A DNA stretch of 64,000 bases from a beta proteobacterium AAP99 (GTDB taxonomy: Bacteria > Pseudomonadota > Gammaproteobacteria > Burkholderiales > Burkholderiaceae_C). The DNA lies in assembly GCA_001295775.1 (NCBI GenBank), contig LJIA01000015.1:28308-92307 (forward strand). Reading direction: 5' to 3'. Position numbers and translations under genes: made by a program. Numbering within the stretch: position 1 is the stretch's first letter; the number at the start of each line of letters is the position of its first letter. The notes beneath the pieces were generated by a model. It had not been told where the DNA came from. It did not search any database and saw nothing but the letters and a program-made list of their open reading frames with translations. Shown here one piece after another: positions 15,667 through 24,114 of the stretch.

Positions 15667-16314
15667 TCAGCTTTTCGGTGTCGCAGCCGACGTGGCGGCT
15701 GGCGTACCGGAGGCGGTCGGCGCGGCAGGTGCAGACGTGCCCGGCTTGGCGGTATCGGGCGCAGGGCGGCGCATGTCGAAGGACAAGCTGAACTCATACA
15801 GACGCGATGGCGTCCGATTCTGCGTCGTTGGCAACTTGATTTCCTGCAGCTCTGGCGTGCGCAGCCACTCCGAGGAAGAAGTCAACGCACGCAGGAACTC
15901 CGACACACGCTCGTTGCTCTGCGCGATCCCGGTGAGGCTGTACTTCAGACCCTCCTGCTTCAGAGTGCGCAGATAGATACCTTCCGGGGTCAGACGAACC
16001 AGTTCTTCAAGCAGGATTGTGGGCAGATTGCGGTCACTCTGGAGATCTTCGACCGCCTTCTGGCGCGCTTTGAGTGCCTCAATCTCTTGTCGCAGCGTCG
16101 CGATTTCCTTGATCTGTTCGTCGAGCTTCTTGTTTTCAGCCTCGATGAAGGTGTTACGGGACATCTGGCTGTTGATCATGCCTTCGATGAACTGCCCAAC
16201 GATGACAACGACCAGCACGCCGAACATGGCCACAAGCCCGGCCATCAGGCCGAACTCACGCCGACGCTGACGCTTTTTCTCTTCTCGGTGCGGTAGCAGG
16301 TTGATGCGGATCAT
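15667..16314 (-). CDS. pilN: Type IV pilus assembly protein PilN
   Basis: PilN anchors cytoplasmic PilM through its conserved N-terminal peptide INLLPHRE and dimerises with PilO in the periplasm. The start at 16314 gives MIRINLLPHREEKK, the hallmark of the family, and overlaps the pilM stop as ATGA; the ten residues upstream in the same frame are not part of it. A membrane helix near residues 22-42 (LMAGLVAMFGVLVVVIVGQF) is followed by a coiled coil (NTFIEAENKKLDEQIKEI) and the periplasmic domain. The Ala/Pro/Thr-rich tail is a usual variable end. Total 215 residues. Confidence 0.95.
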   Translation of the reverse strand: MIRINLLPHREEKKRQRRREFGLMAGLVAMFGVLVVVIVGQFIEGMINSQMSRNTFIEAENKKLDEQIKEIATLRQEIEALKARQKAVEDLQSDRNLPTILLEELVRLTPEGIYLRTLKQEGLKYSLTGIAQSNERVSEFLRALTSSSEWLRTPELQEIKLPTTQNRTPSRLYEFSLSFDMRRPAPDTAKPGTSAPAAPTASGTPAATSAATPKS

Positions 16315-17393
16315 TCTGCGAACCTCCGCATGGCCAGGCCGCACGCGACCATCAGCATCGGTGCATCGAGCTGCAGCTGGCGGTCACGCACGTTTGGGGA
16401 CACGTCCATGCCCTTGAACGGGGTGATTACAGACGTCGGTACCTGCGTGCGATTCACGACCGCATCGACCAGCCCTGGCAAGGTCGCGCAGCCACCGGCC
16501 AGCATGATCTGGTCGACGCGGCTGTAGGGTGTGGAGGTGAAAAAGAATTGCAGCGACCGAGTGACTTCAAGCGCGCAACTCTCGGTGAAGGGCTCCAGGA
16601 AGTCCTTCTGCCAGCCGTCGGGCAGATCGCCGGTGCGCTTCTTGGTCTCGGCTTCCTCGAAGGAAAGACCGTAGGCACGGGCGATGTCCTGAGTGAGCTG
16701 ATTGCCCCCGAAGGACTGGTCGCGCTCGTAGACCACCTGATCGTTGAGCGTGACGGAAATGCTGAGGGTGTTGGCGCCGATGTAGAACAGTGCAAGCACC
16801 AGGCCATCACCCTTGTTGGGCAGTTGGACACGAACATTGTCCAGCGCAGAGCGGGCGGCGTAGGTCTCGATGTCCATGATGGCAGGCTTCAAGCCTGCAG
16901 CCTGCGCGACGGCAATGCGGTCTTCGACGCGCTCCTTGCGCGAGGCCGCGAGCAGCACCTCGACTTCGTCCTTGTTCTGCGCGCTCGGGCCAATCACGCA
17001 GAAATCGAGGCTGACTTCATCGAGGGAGAACGGGATGTACTGGTTCGCTTCGCTCTCGACCTGGATCTCGAGTTCTTCCTCGCTGAGATTGGCAGGCAGC
17101 AGGATGCGCTTGGTGATGACCGCTGAGGCCGGCAGTGCCATGGCCACATTCTTGGTGCGGCAGCCGGCCTTGCGCCAGGCGCGCCGCAGCGCTTCGGCCA
17201 CGATGTCGACCTTGTCGATGCCGCCATCGACCACGGCGCCGCGCGGGAGCGGTTCGATCGCATACCGCTCGAGGCGGCGTCCGCCACGTGGGCTGGTCGA
17301 CAGCTCAACCAGCTTGACGCTGGTCGCGCTGACATCGACGCCCACCAGCGGCGGATTGCGGCCCGGAATCAGGGCTGACAGATCTAGAGCCAA
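16311..17393 (-). CDS. pilM: Type IV pilus assembly ATPase-fold protein PilM
   Basis: PilM is a cytoplasmic actin-like protein that binds the N-terminus of PilN and nucleotide. The 360-residue product has the FtsA/actin-like phosphate motif VGVDVSATSVKLVEL near residues 17-32, a second nucleotide-binding segment ALFYIGANTLSISV near 200-215, and IMLAGGCATLPGL near the C-terminus. The reading frame begins with TTG at 17393 (MALDLSALIPGRNPP, matching the usual N-terminus) preceded by GGGAG; no in-frame ATG lies upstream in a sensible place, so a TTG start is likely. It is the first gene of the pil-aro operon. Confidence 0.93.
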   Translation of the reverse strand: MALDLSALIPGRNPPLVGVDVSATSVKLVELSTSPRGGRRLERYAIEPLPRGAVVDGGIDKVDIVAEALRRAWRKAGCRTKNVAMALPASAVITKRILLPANLSEEELEIQVESEANQYIPFSLDEVSLDFCVIGPSAQNKDEVEVLLAASRKERVEDRIAVAQAAGLKPAIMDIETYAARSALDNVRVQLPNKGDGLVLALFYIGANTLSISVTLNDQVVYERDQSFGGNQLTQDIARAYGLSFEEAETKKRTGDLPDGWQKDFLEPFTESCALEVTRSLQFFFTSTPYSRVDQIMLAGGCATLPGLVDAVVNRTQVPTSVITPFKGMDVSPNVRDRQLQLDAPMLMVACGLAMRRFAE

Positions 17394-17451
17394 GCTGGTC
17401 TCTCCCTACGCCAGAAACCCGAAAGTGGTTTAACAACGGGCACTTAGCGCG

Positions 17452-17482
17452 ATTATCAAGAATTTACGTGAGAATGTATCAA
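17452..17482 (-). promoter_or_regulatory. Candidate promoter of the pil-aro operon
   Basis: On the minus strand TTGATA (17477-17482) and GATAAT (17452-17457) are separated by 19 bases, a little longer than ideal for sigma-70. They lie about 60-90 bases upstream of pilM in the 261-base divergent gap with mrcA. A 7-bp hairpin (TTTCGCT-GGCA-AGCGAAA, 17491-17508) sits just upstream and might be an operator. A sigma-54 promoter, common for pilin genes, was not seen. Confidence 0.35.
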
Positions 17483-17654
17483 CGGGAAATTTTCGCTGGC
17501 AAGCGAAAGTCGTTGATCGCCGAACAATCGTTGCCCGGAACTGACGAGGAGGAGAAACCGGGTGTTACCGAAGCGCCGCGGCCATCCGCGGGCTGGAAAA
17601 CCCTGACCGTTACACTTTTCCGAGTTTCCTACATGGCGAAAGATCGTCAAGCTG

Positions 17655-20006
17655 ATGAGCGACTCTGAGCGCACCGAACCGGCCGCAGCCGAAGACATGA
17701 AAAGCCGGCTGAGCCAATTTGGCGCACGTTGGGGCACCAAACTGGCCCTCGGCCTGATGGGGCTCTTGGCCGCCGGCGTGCTGGGCGCCCTGATTGCGCT
17801 GGCCGCAGTATGGCCCAACCTGCCTTCAATTGCTGCCGTCACTGACTACCAGCCCAAGATTCCGCTGCGCGTGTACAGCGCAGATGGTGCGCTGCTGGGC
17901 GAATTCGGCGAGGAGCGTCGCTCCTTCATCCGCATCCAGGACACACCGGAGCACCTGAAAAAGGCGATCCTCGCGATCGAGGACGATCGCTTCTACGAAC
18001 ACGGCGGCATCGACTTCATGGGTGTGGCCCGTGCTGCCCTGTCCAATCTGCTGGGGGGCGCCAAGCAGGGCGCCAGCACCATCACGCAGCAGGTCGCGCG
18101 CAACTTCTTCCTGTCCAGCGAGCAGACCTACAAGCGCAAGGTCTACGAGGCGCTGCTGAGCCTGAAGATCGAGTCGGCCCTCACCAAGGACCAGATTCTC
18201 GAGCTGTACATCAACCAGATCTTCCTCGGCCAGCGCGCCTACGGTTTTGCTGCCGCCTCGAAGACCTACTTCGGCAAGGACATCCGCGAGCTCTCGGTGG
18301 CTGAGGCCGCCATGCTGGCCGGCATTCCCAAGTTCCCGTCCTCGGCCAATCCGGTGGCCAACTTCAAGCGGGCCACCCAGCGCCAGCAATACATCCTGGA
18401 GCGCATGCGCCAGCTGGGCTACATCGATCAGGCCAAGTTCGAGGCGGCCAGGAAGGAACAGCTCGTCATCAAGCCTTCGCGCACCTACATCGATGCGCCG
18501 GGCGACTATGTCGCCGAGATGGCGCGCAAGATCATCTTCGACCAGTACGGCGAGGAGACCTACACGCGCGGCATCAATGTCTACACCACCATCCTGAAGG
18601 ACGACCAGATCGCAGCCTACAACGCCCTGCGCCGCGGCTTGCTGGACTATGAGCGCCGCCACGGTTTCCGCGGGCCGGAGGCCTTCGTCAATCTGCCGGC
18701 CGACAAGGACAAGCGCGACGACGCGATCGAATCCGCGCTGGATGACATCGCCACCAGCGAGGATCTGCGTGCCGGCGTGGTGCTGGAGGTCAAGCCGCGC
18801 GAACTAAAGCTGCAGCTGGCCGATGGCGACGTGGTCACCGTGGTCAACGAAGGCACGCGCTTCGTGCAGGCCGCCATGGCGGCCAATGCGCCTGCGGCAC
18901 GCGCCATCCGGCCAGGCGCCGTGCTGCGCCTGGGCAAGGACGCCAAGGGCAACTGGGAGATCCTGCAGCTGCCGGAAGTCGAGGCAGCCTTCGTCTCCGT
19001 GAACCCGAACAATGGGGCGGTGCGCGCGCTGGTTGGCGGCTTTGACTTCAACCGCAACAAGTTCAACAACGTCACCCAGGCGCGCCGCCAGCCGGGCTCC
19101 AGCTTCAAGCCCTTTGTCTACTCCGCCGCGCTGGAAAAAGGCTTCACGCCCGCCACGCTGATCAATGACGCCCCGATCATCATCCCGGCCTCCGTTACGG
19201 GCAGCCAGGTCTGGGAGCCGAAGAACTACGACGGCAAGTTCGAAGGCCCGATGACCATGCGCCAGGCCCTGGCCAAGTCCAAGAACATGGTGTCCATCCG
19301 CCTGATGCAAGCCGTCGGCCCCAAGGACACGCAGGACTGGATCACCCGCTTCGGCTTCAACGCCGAAGACCACCCGGCCTATCTCACGATGGCACTCGGC
19401 GCCGGCTCCACCAACCCCTGGGAGATGGCGGGTGCGTACTCCGTGTTCGCCAACGGCGGCTACCGCATCAACCCCTTCTTCATCTTCAAGGTGACCGACC
19501 AGCAGGGCAATGTGCTGATGCAGGCCAAGCCCAAGCTGGCGGGCGACGAAGCCAACCGCGCCATCGATGCGCGCAACGCCTACACCATGTGGAGCCTGTT
19601 GCAGGGCGTGGTCAAGGCCGGTACGGCGACCAAGGCCCTGAGCCTGAAGCGCGCCGACATCGCCGGCAAGACCGGCACCACCAACGACGCGCGCGACGCC
19701 TGGTTCGGCGGCTTCAACAACCAGATCGTCGGCGTGGGCTGGGTGGGCTACAGCGACAACCGCAGCCTGGGCGAACGCGAAACCGGCGGTGGCGTGGCCC
19801 TGCCGATCTGGATCAGCTACATGGCCGCGGTGTTGCCCAAGCTGCCGGAGATTCCCACGCCGGTGCCCGAGGGCCTGACGATGATCGGCAGCGAGATCTA
19901 CTACGTCGAAAACATCCCGGGCCAGGGCGTCAGCTCATTGGGCATGGGCGATCTGATGACCGACGAGCAGAAGAAGAAGGAAGAAGCAAAGGAACAGCTC
20001 TTTTAG
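17655..20006 (+). CDS. mrcA: Penicillin-binding protein 1A (class A, bifunctional)
   Basis: PBP1A polymerises and cross-links peptidoglycan in the periplasm. The 783-residue protein has a cytoplasmic N-terminus, one membrane anchor near residues 30-52, a GT51 glycosyltransferase domain with catalytic Glu109 in AIEDDRFYEHGG and the motif GASTITQQVARN, an OB-like insert, and the transpeptidase domain with Ser482 in SSFK, the SKN motif and KTGTT near residue 672. The C-terminus is rich in Lys/Glu. It is transcribed divergently from pilM, a conserved arrangement in proteobacteria. The stop codon lies inside the perfect hairpin described next. Confidence 0.96.
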   Translation: MSDSERTEPAAAEDMKSRLSQFGARWGTKLALGLMGLLAAGVLGALIALAAVWPNLPSIAAVTDYQPKIPLRVYSADGALLGEFGEERRSFIRIQDTPEHLKKAILAIEDDRFYEHGGIDFMGVARAALSNLLGGAKQGASTITQQVARNFFLSSEQTYKRKVYEALLSLKIESALTKDQILELYINQIFLGQRAYGFAAASKTYFGKDIRELSVAEAAMLAGIPKFPSSANPVANFKRATQRQQYILERMRQLGYIDQAKFEAARKEQLVIKPSRTYIDAPGDYVAEMARKIIFDQYGEETYTRGINVYTTILKDDQIAAYNALRRGLLDYERRHGFRGPEAFVNLPADKDKRDDAIESALDDIATSEDLRAGVVLEVKPRELKLQLADGDVVTVVNEGTRFVQAAMAANAPAARAIRPGAVLRLGKDAKGNWEILQLPEVEAAFVSVNPNNGAVRALVGGFDFNRNKFNNVTQARRQPGSSFKPFVYSAALEKGFTPATLINDAPIIIPASVTGSQVWEPKNYDGKFEGPMTMRQALAKSKNMVSIRLMQAVGPKDTQDWITRFGFNAEDHPAYLTMALGAGSTNPWEMAGAYSVFANGGYRINPFFIFKVTDQQGNVLMQAKPKLAGDEANRAIDARNAYTMWSLLQGVVKAGTATKALSLKRADIAGKTGTTNDARDAWFGGFNNQIVGVGWVGYSDNRSLGERETGGGVALPIWISYMAAVLPKLPEIPTPVPEGLTMIGSEIYYVENIPGQGVSSLGMGDLMTDEQKKKEEAKEQLF

Positions 20007-20020
20007 AGCTGTTCCTTTGC
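19986..20020 (+). terminator. Perfect 16-bp hairpin spanning the mrcA stop codon
   Basis: GCAAAGGAACAGCTCT and AGAGCTGTTCCTTTGC form a perfect 16-bp stem with a TTT loop; the TAG stop (20004-20006) straddles loop and right arm. It lacks a long U-tract (TTCCAGCG follows), but its strength suggests a terminator or a 3'-end stabilising structure. The last mrcA codons (KEQLF) are therefore part of the stem. Confidence 0.6.
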
Positions 20021-20041
20021 TTCCAGCGGCTGATCGCTACC
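20006..20041 (+). repeat. Direct repeat copy 1 in the mrcA-cyaY gap
   Basis: A 36-base segment starting GAGCTGTTCCTTTGC and ending CTGATCGCTACC recurs at 20089-20124 with 31 of 36 bases the same. This copy includes the right arm of the mrcA hairpin. It looks like a local duplication of the terminator region. Confidence 0.55.
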
Positions 20042-20050
20042 CCTCCCCGG

Positions 20051-20069
20051 CCCTCCCCTTCAGGGAGGG
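20051..20069. repeat. Small GC-rich palindrome in the mrcA-cyaY gap
   Basis: CCCTCCC-CTTCA-GGGAGGG is a perfect 7-bp hairpin between the two 36-base direct repeats. Such CCCTCCC palindromes are frequent intergenic sequences in GC-rich proteobacteria. No other copy was noticed in this window. Confidence 0.4.
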
Positions 20070-20088
20070 AGACAACAATCGCCGTCGC

Positions 20089-20124
20089 GAGCTGTTCTTT
20101 TGCCTTCGGCGCCTGATCGCTACC
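20089..20124 (+). repeat. Direct repeat copy 2 in the mrcA-cyaY gap
   Basis: Second copy of the segment at 20006-20041 (31 of 36 bases identical). Its left flank does not preserve the complementary arm, so it no longer forms the mrcA hairpin. The rest of the 359-base convergent gap (20125-20290) shows no gene or clear signal. Confidence 0.55.
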
Positions 20125-20291
20125 GGCCCATCCAAGACGTCCGGCGCGGCATGTGTGGCGTGAGCGGCCGCTTGGCTGCGCTCAAGCCGATCAGCGCGTG
20201 GATTGCGCCGGCGTGACATGCGCACCTGGAATCGAAGTCAAAAACCGGCCGAGATCCGCATACTACCAGCGGAAAGAGGCCCATTGACCCA

Positions 20292-20349
20292 TTCAATCAT
20301 TTGTTGAAAATGATCCGCCTAGGAACTCATAATTCAACAAATAGTTGAA
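20292..20349. promoter_or_regulatory. Pair of 17-bp operator-like palindromes
   Basis: Two imperfect palindromes of the form TTCAAY-N5-GTTGAA lie at 20292-20308 (TTCAATCATTTGTTGAA) and 20333-20349 (TTCAACAAATAGTTGAA). They are inverted copies of one another at 15 of 17 positions, about 41 bases centre to centre. The form suits a dimeric repressor. The site is in a gap between converging genes, so it may instead be a terminator-like stem (ATTTGTTGAA / TTCAACAAAT) for cyaY. Confidence 0.4.
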
Positions 20350-20365
20350 ACTGCCGGCCGCGTCG

Positions 20366-20695
20366 TCAGGCGGTGAATACGAGCGCTGTGCCGGCCTGGC
20401 TGCTGGCGTGGCGGCTCAGAGCGGCGAAGAGTTCGCTGCCGTCGCGGGTGTCGATCCAGGCCTGGCCGTCCCAACCGTAGTGAAAGCCGCCGGAACGCGC
20501 GGCCACCCACATCTGCTGCATGGGTGCCTGGCTGTTGACGATGATCTTGCTGCCGTTCTCGAAGGTGAGCGTGAGCACGTTGCCGCTGCGGCCGGTGTCG
20601 ATATCGGTATCCGTGCTCTGCGTGATGTGTTCGGCAGCGGCTTCGATGGCGTCCAGGGTTTCGCGGGCGAGTTCGAGGAATTCGGATTCGGTCAT
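20366..20695 (-). CDS. cyaY: Frataxin homologue CyaY (iron-sulfur cluster regulator)
   Basis: CyaY is a small cytoplasmic iron-binding protein that modulates the IscS/IscU Fe-S cluster assembly machinery. The 109-residue protein shows the acidic helix MTESEFLELARETLDAIEAA, the strand NVLTLTFENGSKIIVNSQAP, and the conserved MWVAARSGGFHYGWDGQAW segment typical of frataxins. The start at 20695 fits the family N-terminus; 33 residues of open frame upstream overlap the divergent lptM promoter region and are not included. The location beside lysA in the opposite direction is conserved in many proteobacteria. Confidence 0.93.
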   Translation of the reverse strand: MTESEFLELARETLDAIEAAAEHITQSTDTDIDTGRSGNVLTLTFENGSKIIVNSQAPMQQMWVAARSGGFHYGWDGQAWIDTRDGSELFAALSRHASSQAGTALVFTA

Positions 20696-20808
20696 GGTTT
20701 GTTTGGCACGGCACGGGGCGCCTGCGCCTTCAAGTGGGTAGCCAGCGGGTCTGCAGGTTGGCCGGCGAGCGCCGCCTAAACTCGATGGGCTCAAGCCGAA
20801 GGTTTTTG

Positions 20809-21087
20809 ATGACGTCGATTCTATTCAGCGGCCCGCCTCGTTCAGCCGCAAAGACCGCACGGAGCGCCCTGCTTGCAGTGGGTGCCGCCGCTGTGCTGGG
20901 TCTGACTGCCTGCGGCCAGCGCGGCCCGCTGGTGCTGCCGCCCAAGCCGCAGCCAGCGGCACCCAAGCCTGCACCTGCTCCCGCCGCCGTCCCGGCTACA
21001 GCGCCCGCGTCTGGCGACGCCACCCAGCCCGGCAGCCCAGCCGCCACGCCCTCCTCCGTCACACCCAACAAGGAGCCGCGCCCATGA
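20809..21087 (+). CDS. lptM: Small LPS-translocon maturation chaperone-type lipoprotein (LptM/YifL)
   Basis: This is a short lipoprotein of the YifL/LptM type, known in E. coli to assist assembly of the LptDE outer-membrane LPS translocon. From the ATG at 20809 it has 92 residues: a signal peptide with lipobox GLTAC, then the signature CGQRGPLVLPP, then a Pro/Ala-rich disordered tail. GAAGG six bases upstream supports this start; an ATG at 20785 is possible. The stop overlaps the lysA start as ATGA. The placement next to lysA and opposite cyaY is the family's usual neighbourhood. Confidence 0.85.
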   Translation: MTSILFSGPPRSAAKTARSALLAVGAAAVLGLTACGQRGPLVLPPKPQPAAPKPAPAPAAVPATAPASGDATQPGSPAATPSSVTPNKEPRP

Positions 21088-22409
21088 GCGAGGCCAGCCA
21101 CACCGTTCACCCCTCGCGCGCCGACCGCACCCGCCTGCCCAACCCCCATCTGGCCGACGGCCCTGGCGGGCTGGCGCTGGATGGCGTGGCGCTTGCCGAC
21201 ATCGCGCGCCAGTTCGGCACGCCCACCTACGTCTACAGCGCCCGCACCCTGCGCGAGAACTTCGCGAGCTACCAGCAGGCGCTTGCGGGCCGCAAGCACC
21301 GCGTCTGCTACGCGATGAAGGCCAACAGCAACCTGTCCGTCCTGAAGCTGCTCGCGGAGCTGGGCGCGGGCTTCGACATCGTCTCCGGGGGCGAACTGGC
21401 CCGCGTGCTGGCCGCCGGTGGCGACCCGGCGGGCATCGTGTTCTCCGGCGTGGGCAAACAAGTGGCCGAGATTGAAGCCGCACTCAACGCAGGGGGCACC
21501 GGCATCGGCTGCTTCAACGTCGAGAGCGCCACGGAGCTCGCGCGCATCGAGCAGGTGGCGTCAAGCCTGGGCGTCCAAGCTCCGGTGAGCTTCCGCGTGA
21601 ATCCGGATGTGGACCCCAAGACCCACCCCTACATCTCCACGGGCCTGAAGGACAACAAGTTCGGCGTGGCCTTCGGCACGGCCATCGACCTGTACCGCCG
21701 CGCCGCAGCGAGCCCGCACCTGAAGGTGGTGGGGATCGACTGCCACATCGGCAGCCAGATCATCGACCCCGCGCCCTTCATGGAGGCGCTGGACAAGATG
21801 CTGGATCTGGTCGAGCAGCTTGAGCGCGAGGGGATTGCGATCGAGCACTTCGACCTCGGCGGCGGCCTGGGCATCACCTACCGCGATGAAGCCCCGCCTA
21901 CGCCCGCGCAGTACCTCGCGCCGATCCTGGCGCGCTTCGATGCCCGCGGCCATGGCGGCAAGACCTTCATGCTCGAACCCGGTCGCTCCATCGTCGGCAA
22001 TGCTGGTCTGCTGCTCACCACCGTGCAGGTCATCAAGCAGGCCGCCAGCAAGCGCTTCTGCATCGTCGACGCTGCGATGAACGACTACATGCGCCCGGCC
22101 ATGTACGGCGCCTACAGCGAGATCGTCGAGGTTGCACCGCGCGCTGAAGCAGCGCCGCACGATGTGGTCGGCCCGGTCTGCGAAAGCGGCGACTGGCTGG
22201 GCCGGGATCGATTGCTGGCTGTGCATGAAGGCGATCTGCTCGCGCTGCTGTCGGCCGGCGCCTACGGCATGAGCATGGCGAGCAACTACAACACCCGCGG
22301 CCGCGCCGCAGAGGTGCTGGTTGATGCAGGACAAGTGCGCCTGATCCGTCGGCGGGAAACTATCGATATGCAACTGGCCGACGAGCTTGCAGCATTGCAG
22401 GCAAGTTGA
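21084..22409 (+). CDS. lysA: Diaminopimelate decarboxylase
   Basis: LysA is the PLP enzyme that decarboxylates meso-diaminopimelate to L-lysine. The 441-residue protein is a fold-type III decarboxylase: PLP-binding lysine at about residue 79 in VCYAMKANSN, HIGSQI, the glycine-rich FDLGGGLGI, EPGRSIVGNAG, and the substrate cysteine in GPVCESGDWL. Length is slightly above 415 because of an N-terminal extension (about 25 residues). It is translationally coupled to lptM by a 4-bp overlap. Confidence 0.96.
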   Translation: MSEASHTVHPSRADRTRLPNPHLADGPGGLALDGVALADIARQFGTPTYVYSARTLRENFASYQQALAGRKHRVCYAMKANSNLSVLKLLAELGAGFDIVSGGELARVLAAGGDPAGIVFSGVGKQVAEIEAALNAGGTGIGCFNVESATELARIEQVASSLGVQAPVSFRVNPDVDPKTHPYISTGLKDNKFGVAFGTAIDLYRRAAASPHLKVVGIDCHIGSQIIDPAPFMEALDKMLDLVEQLEREGIAIEHFDLGGGLGITYRDEAPPTPAQYLAPILARFDARGHGGKTFMLEPGRSIVGNAGLLLTTVQVIKQAASKRFCIVDAAMNDYMRPAMYGAYSEIVEVAPRAEAAPHDVVGPVCESGDWLGRDRLLAVHEGDLLALLSAGAYGMSMASNYNTRGRAAEVLVDAGQVRLIRRRETIDMQLADELAALQAS

Positions 22410-22435
22410 ATGAACCCAAGAACACGGAGGAGACC

Positions 22436-22858
22436 ATGAAGATCCTGCTGGCTGTCGATGGCAGCGCCTACACCAAGAAGATGCTCGCCTATCTGGTGAC
22501 GCACCTTGAAATGATGGGCAGCGAGGCCGAGTTCACCGCCATCAACGTGCAGCTGCCTCTGCCCCTGCGCGCCGCGCGCGCCGCCGGCAAGGAGATGGTG
22601 GACCGCTTCCACGACGACGCCTTCAAGGCCACCATTGCGCCGATCGAGAAGTTCTTTGCCAAGCACGGCCTGAAGCTCGCGACCAAGATGGTGATCGGCA
22701 ACCCCGGCGACGAAATTGCCGCGCTGGCCAAGAAGGGCAAGTTCGGCCTGGTGGTCATCGGCAGCCACGGGCATGGCAGCGTGAAGTCGCTGGTGTTGGG
22801 CAGCGTGGCGCAGCGCGTGCTGGCGAGCTGCGCGGTACCGGTGCTGATCGTGCGCTGA
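22436..22858 (+). CDS. Universal stress protein (UspA family)
   Basis: The protein is a 140-residue single-domain Usp, a cytoplasmic nucleotide-binding stress protein. It shows MKILLAVDGSAYTKKML at the N-terminus and the ATP-binding motif G-x2-G-x9-G-S/T in VIGSHGHGSVKSLVLGSVAQRVL. I chose the ATG at 22436 because GGAGGAG lies just upstream and the family starts there; an earlier ATG at 22406 overlaps the lysA stop but gives an untypical N-terminus. It probably shares the lysA transcript. Confidence 0.92.
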   Translation: MKILLAVDGSAYTKKMLAYLVTHLEMMGSEAEFTAINVQLPLPLRAARAAGKEMVDRFHDDAFKATIAPIEKFFAKHGLKLATKMVIGNPGDEIAALAKKGKFGLVVIGSHGHGSVKSLVLGSVAQRVLASCAVPVLIVR

Positions 22859-22916
22859 CGCTGGATTCATGTGCGCGCCCGCGCGCGTGCACCTGCGCAG
22901 CGCGCATGTCAATGAT

Positions 22917-22941
22917 CACAGGGCCGCGACGCGGCTCTGTG
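22917..22941 (+). terminator. Hairpin after the universal stress gene
   Basis: CACAGGGCCGC-GAC-GCGGCTCTGTG is an 11-bp stem with one G-U wobble, 58 bases after the usp stop, followed by TCATTTGG. It is a plausible terminator with a poor U-tract. The remainder of the 302-base gap up to 23160 shows no gene; its last part is presumably the leader of the next gene. Confidence 0.5.
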
Positions 22942-23160
22942 TCATTTGGGCCGCGGATTCTTTCGGCCGCCTTGCATGAAGCTGTCGAGCCAGGCCGCAG
23001 AGCCCCCTTTCCACACGCCTTTGCATTGACCCTGCGCGCGGCCCGCTCCTACAACCTGCGCACGGTCCGGCGCACCCCGAGCAGCACCTCCAGTAGCACG
23101 CGCCCGCCGGTTGCGCCCGCCCACCGCTCGCGAGCGACGTCTTCCCTGAGGGAGTGCAGG

Positions 23161-24114
23161 ATGAAACTGAGAGCCATTGCTTCGCTGCTGGCGCTGAGCG
23201 CCATTGCCGCTGCGAGCCACGCTGGTCCGGTTAAGGTGGATGAAGACACGGTCTACAAACCCAGCCGCAAGGGATTCGGCGAAGTCGACCATGAGGCCAC
23301 CGAGGCTGCCAAGCAGTTCCGCAAGAACAGCCCCTTCGCCGCACCGAGCAAGACTGCGGTCACCAACGGCATCGTCTACCACGGCGGCCCGGTCATGACC
23401 GCGGCAACCACCAGCGTCTACTACATCTGGTACGGCAACTGGAGCGGCAACAGCGGGGTGCAGATCCTGACCGATCTGGCCAGCAGCCTTGGGGGATCGC
23501 CCTGGTTCAACATCAACACCACCTACTACAGCGGCAGCACGACCAAGACCTATGTGAAGAATTCGGTGAGCTACATCTCATCGATCAACAACAACTACAG
23601 CTACGGCAAGAACCTCACGGACGCGAACATCGCCTCGGTGGTCAGCGACGCGATCAACGCCGGCCAGCTGCCCAACAACGCCAATGCGGTGTACTTCGTG
23701 CTCACCGCGCCGGACGTGACCGCCACCAGCGGCTTCTGCACCCAGTACTGCGGCTGGCACAACAACCAGACCGTAGGCGGCACCAACATCAAGTACGCCT
23801 TCATCGGCAACCCGGCCACGCAGTGCCCCAGCTCCTGCGGCGTGAACAGCCCCAGCCCCAATGGCAACGGCGGTGCCGATGCCATGGCGAGCATCCTGTC
23901 GCACGAGCTGGCCGAGTCGGTGACCGACCCGGACGGCAACGCCTGGTATGACCGCCAGGGCAACGAGAACGCCGACAAGTGCGCCTGGACCTTCGGCACC
24001 ACCTACACCGCAGCCAGCGGCGGATCGGCCAACATGAAGCTGGGCACGCGCGACTTCCTGATCCAGCAGAACTGGCTCAATGCCAGCGGCGGCAAGTGCG
24101 TGAAGGCCTACTGA
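23161..24114 (+). CDS. Secreted EXORDIUM-like (phosphate-induced protein 1 family) protein
   Basis: The 317-residue protein has a signal peptide (MKLRAIASLLALSAIAAASHA, cleavage after SHA) and resembles the plant EXORDIUM / phosphate-induced protein 1 family: NGIVYHGGPVM, VYYIWYGNWSG, FCTQYCGWHN and ATQCPSSCG are the family's landmarks. A later segment, LSHELAESVTDPDGNAWYD, contains an HExxx-type sequence seen in bacterial members and could bind metal, though this is not a full HExxH. Several Cys suggest disulfides. Start: GGGAG-type ribosome site just before 23161. In plants the family responds to brassinosteroid and carbon status; the bacterial role is unknown. Its neighbours give no clue. 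Confidence 0.85.
   Translation: MKLRAIASLLALSAIAAASHAGPVKVDEDTVYKPSRKGFGEVDHEATEAAKQFRKNSPFAAPSKTAVTNGIVYHGGPVMTAATTSVYYIWYGNWSGNSGVQILTDLASSLGGSPWFNINTTYYSGSTTKTYVKNSVSYISSINNNYSYGKNLTDANIASVVSDAINAGQLPNNANAVYFVLTAPDVTATSGFCTQYCGWHNNQTVGGTNIKYAFIGNPATQCPSSCGVNSPSPNGNGGADAMASILSHELAESVTDPDGNAWYDRQGNENADKCAWTFGTTYTAASGGSANMKLGTRDFLIQQNWLNASGGKCVKAY

Noticed and set aside
17468..17668. 66-codon open frame in the pilM-mrcA gap
   Set aside because: It overlaps the candidate pilM promoter and the mrcA start, has no clear ribosome site and no family resemblance.
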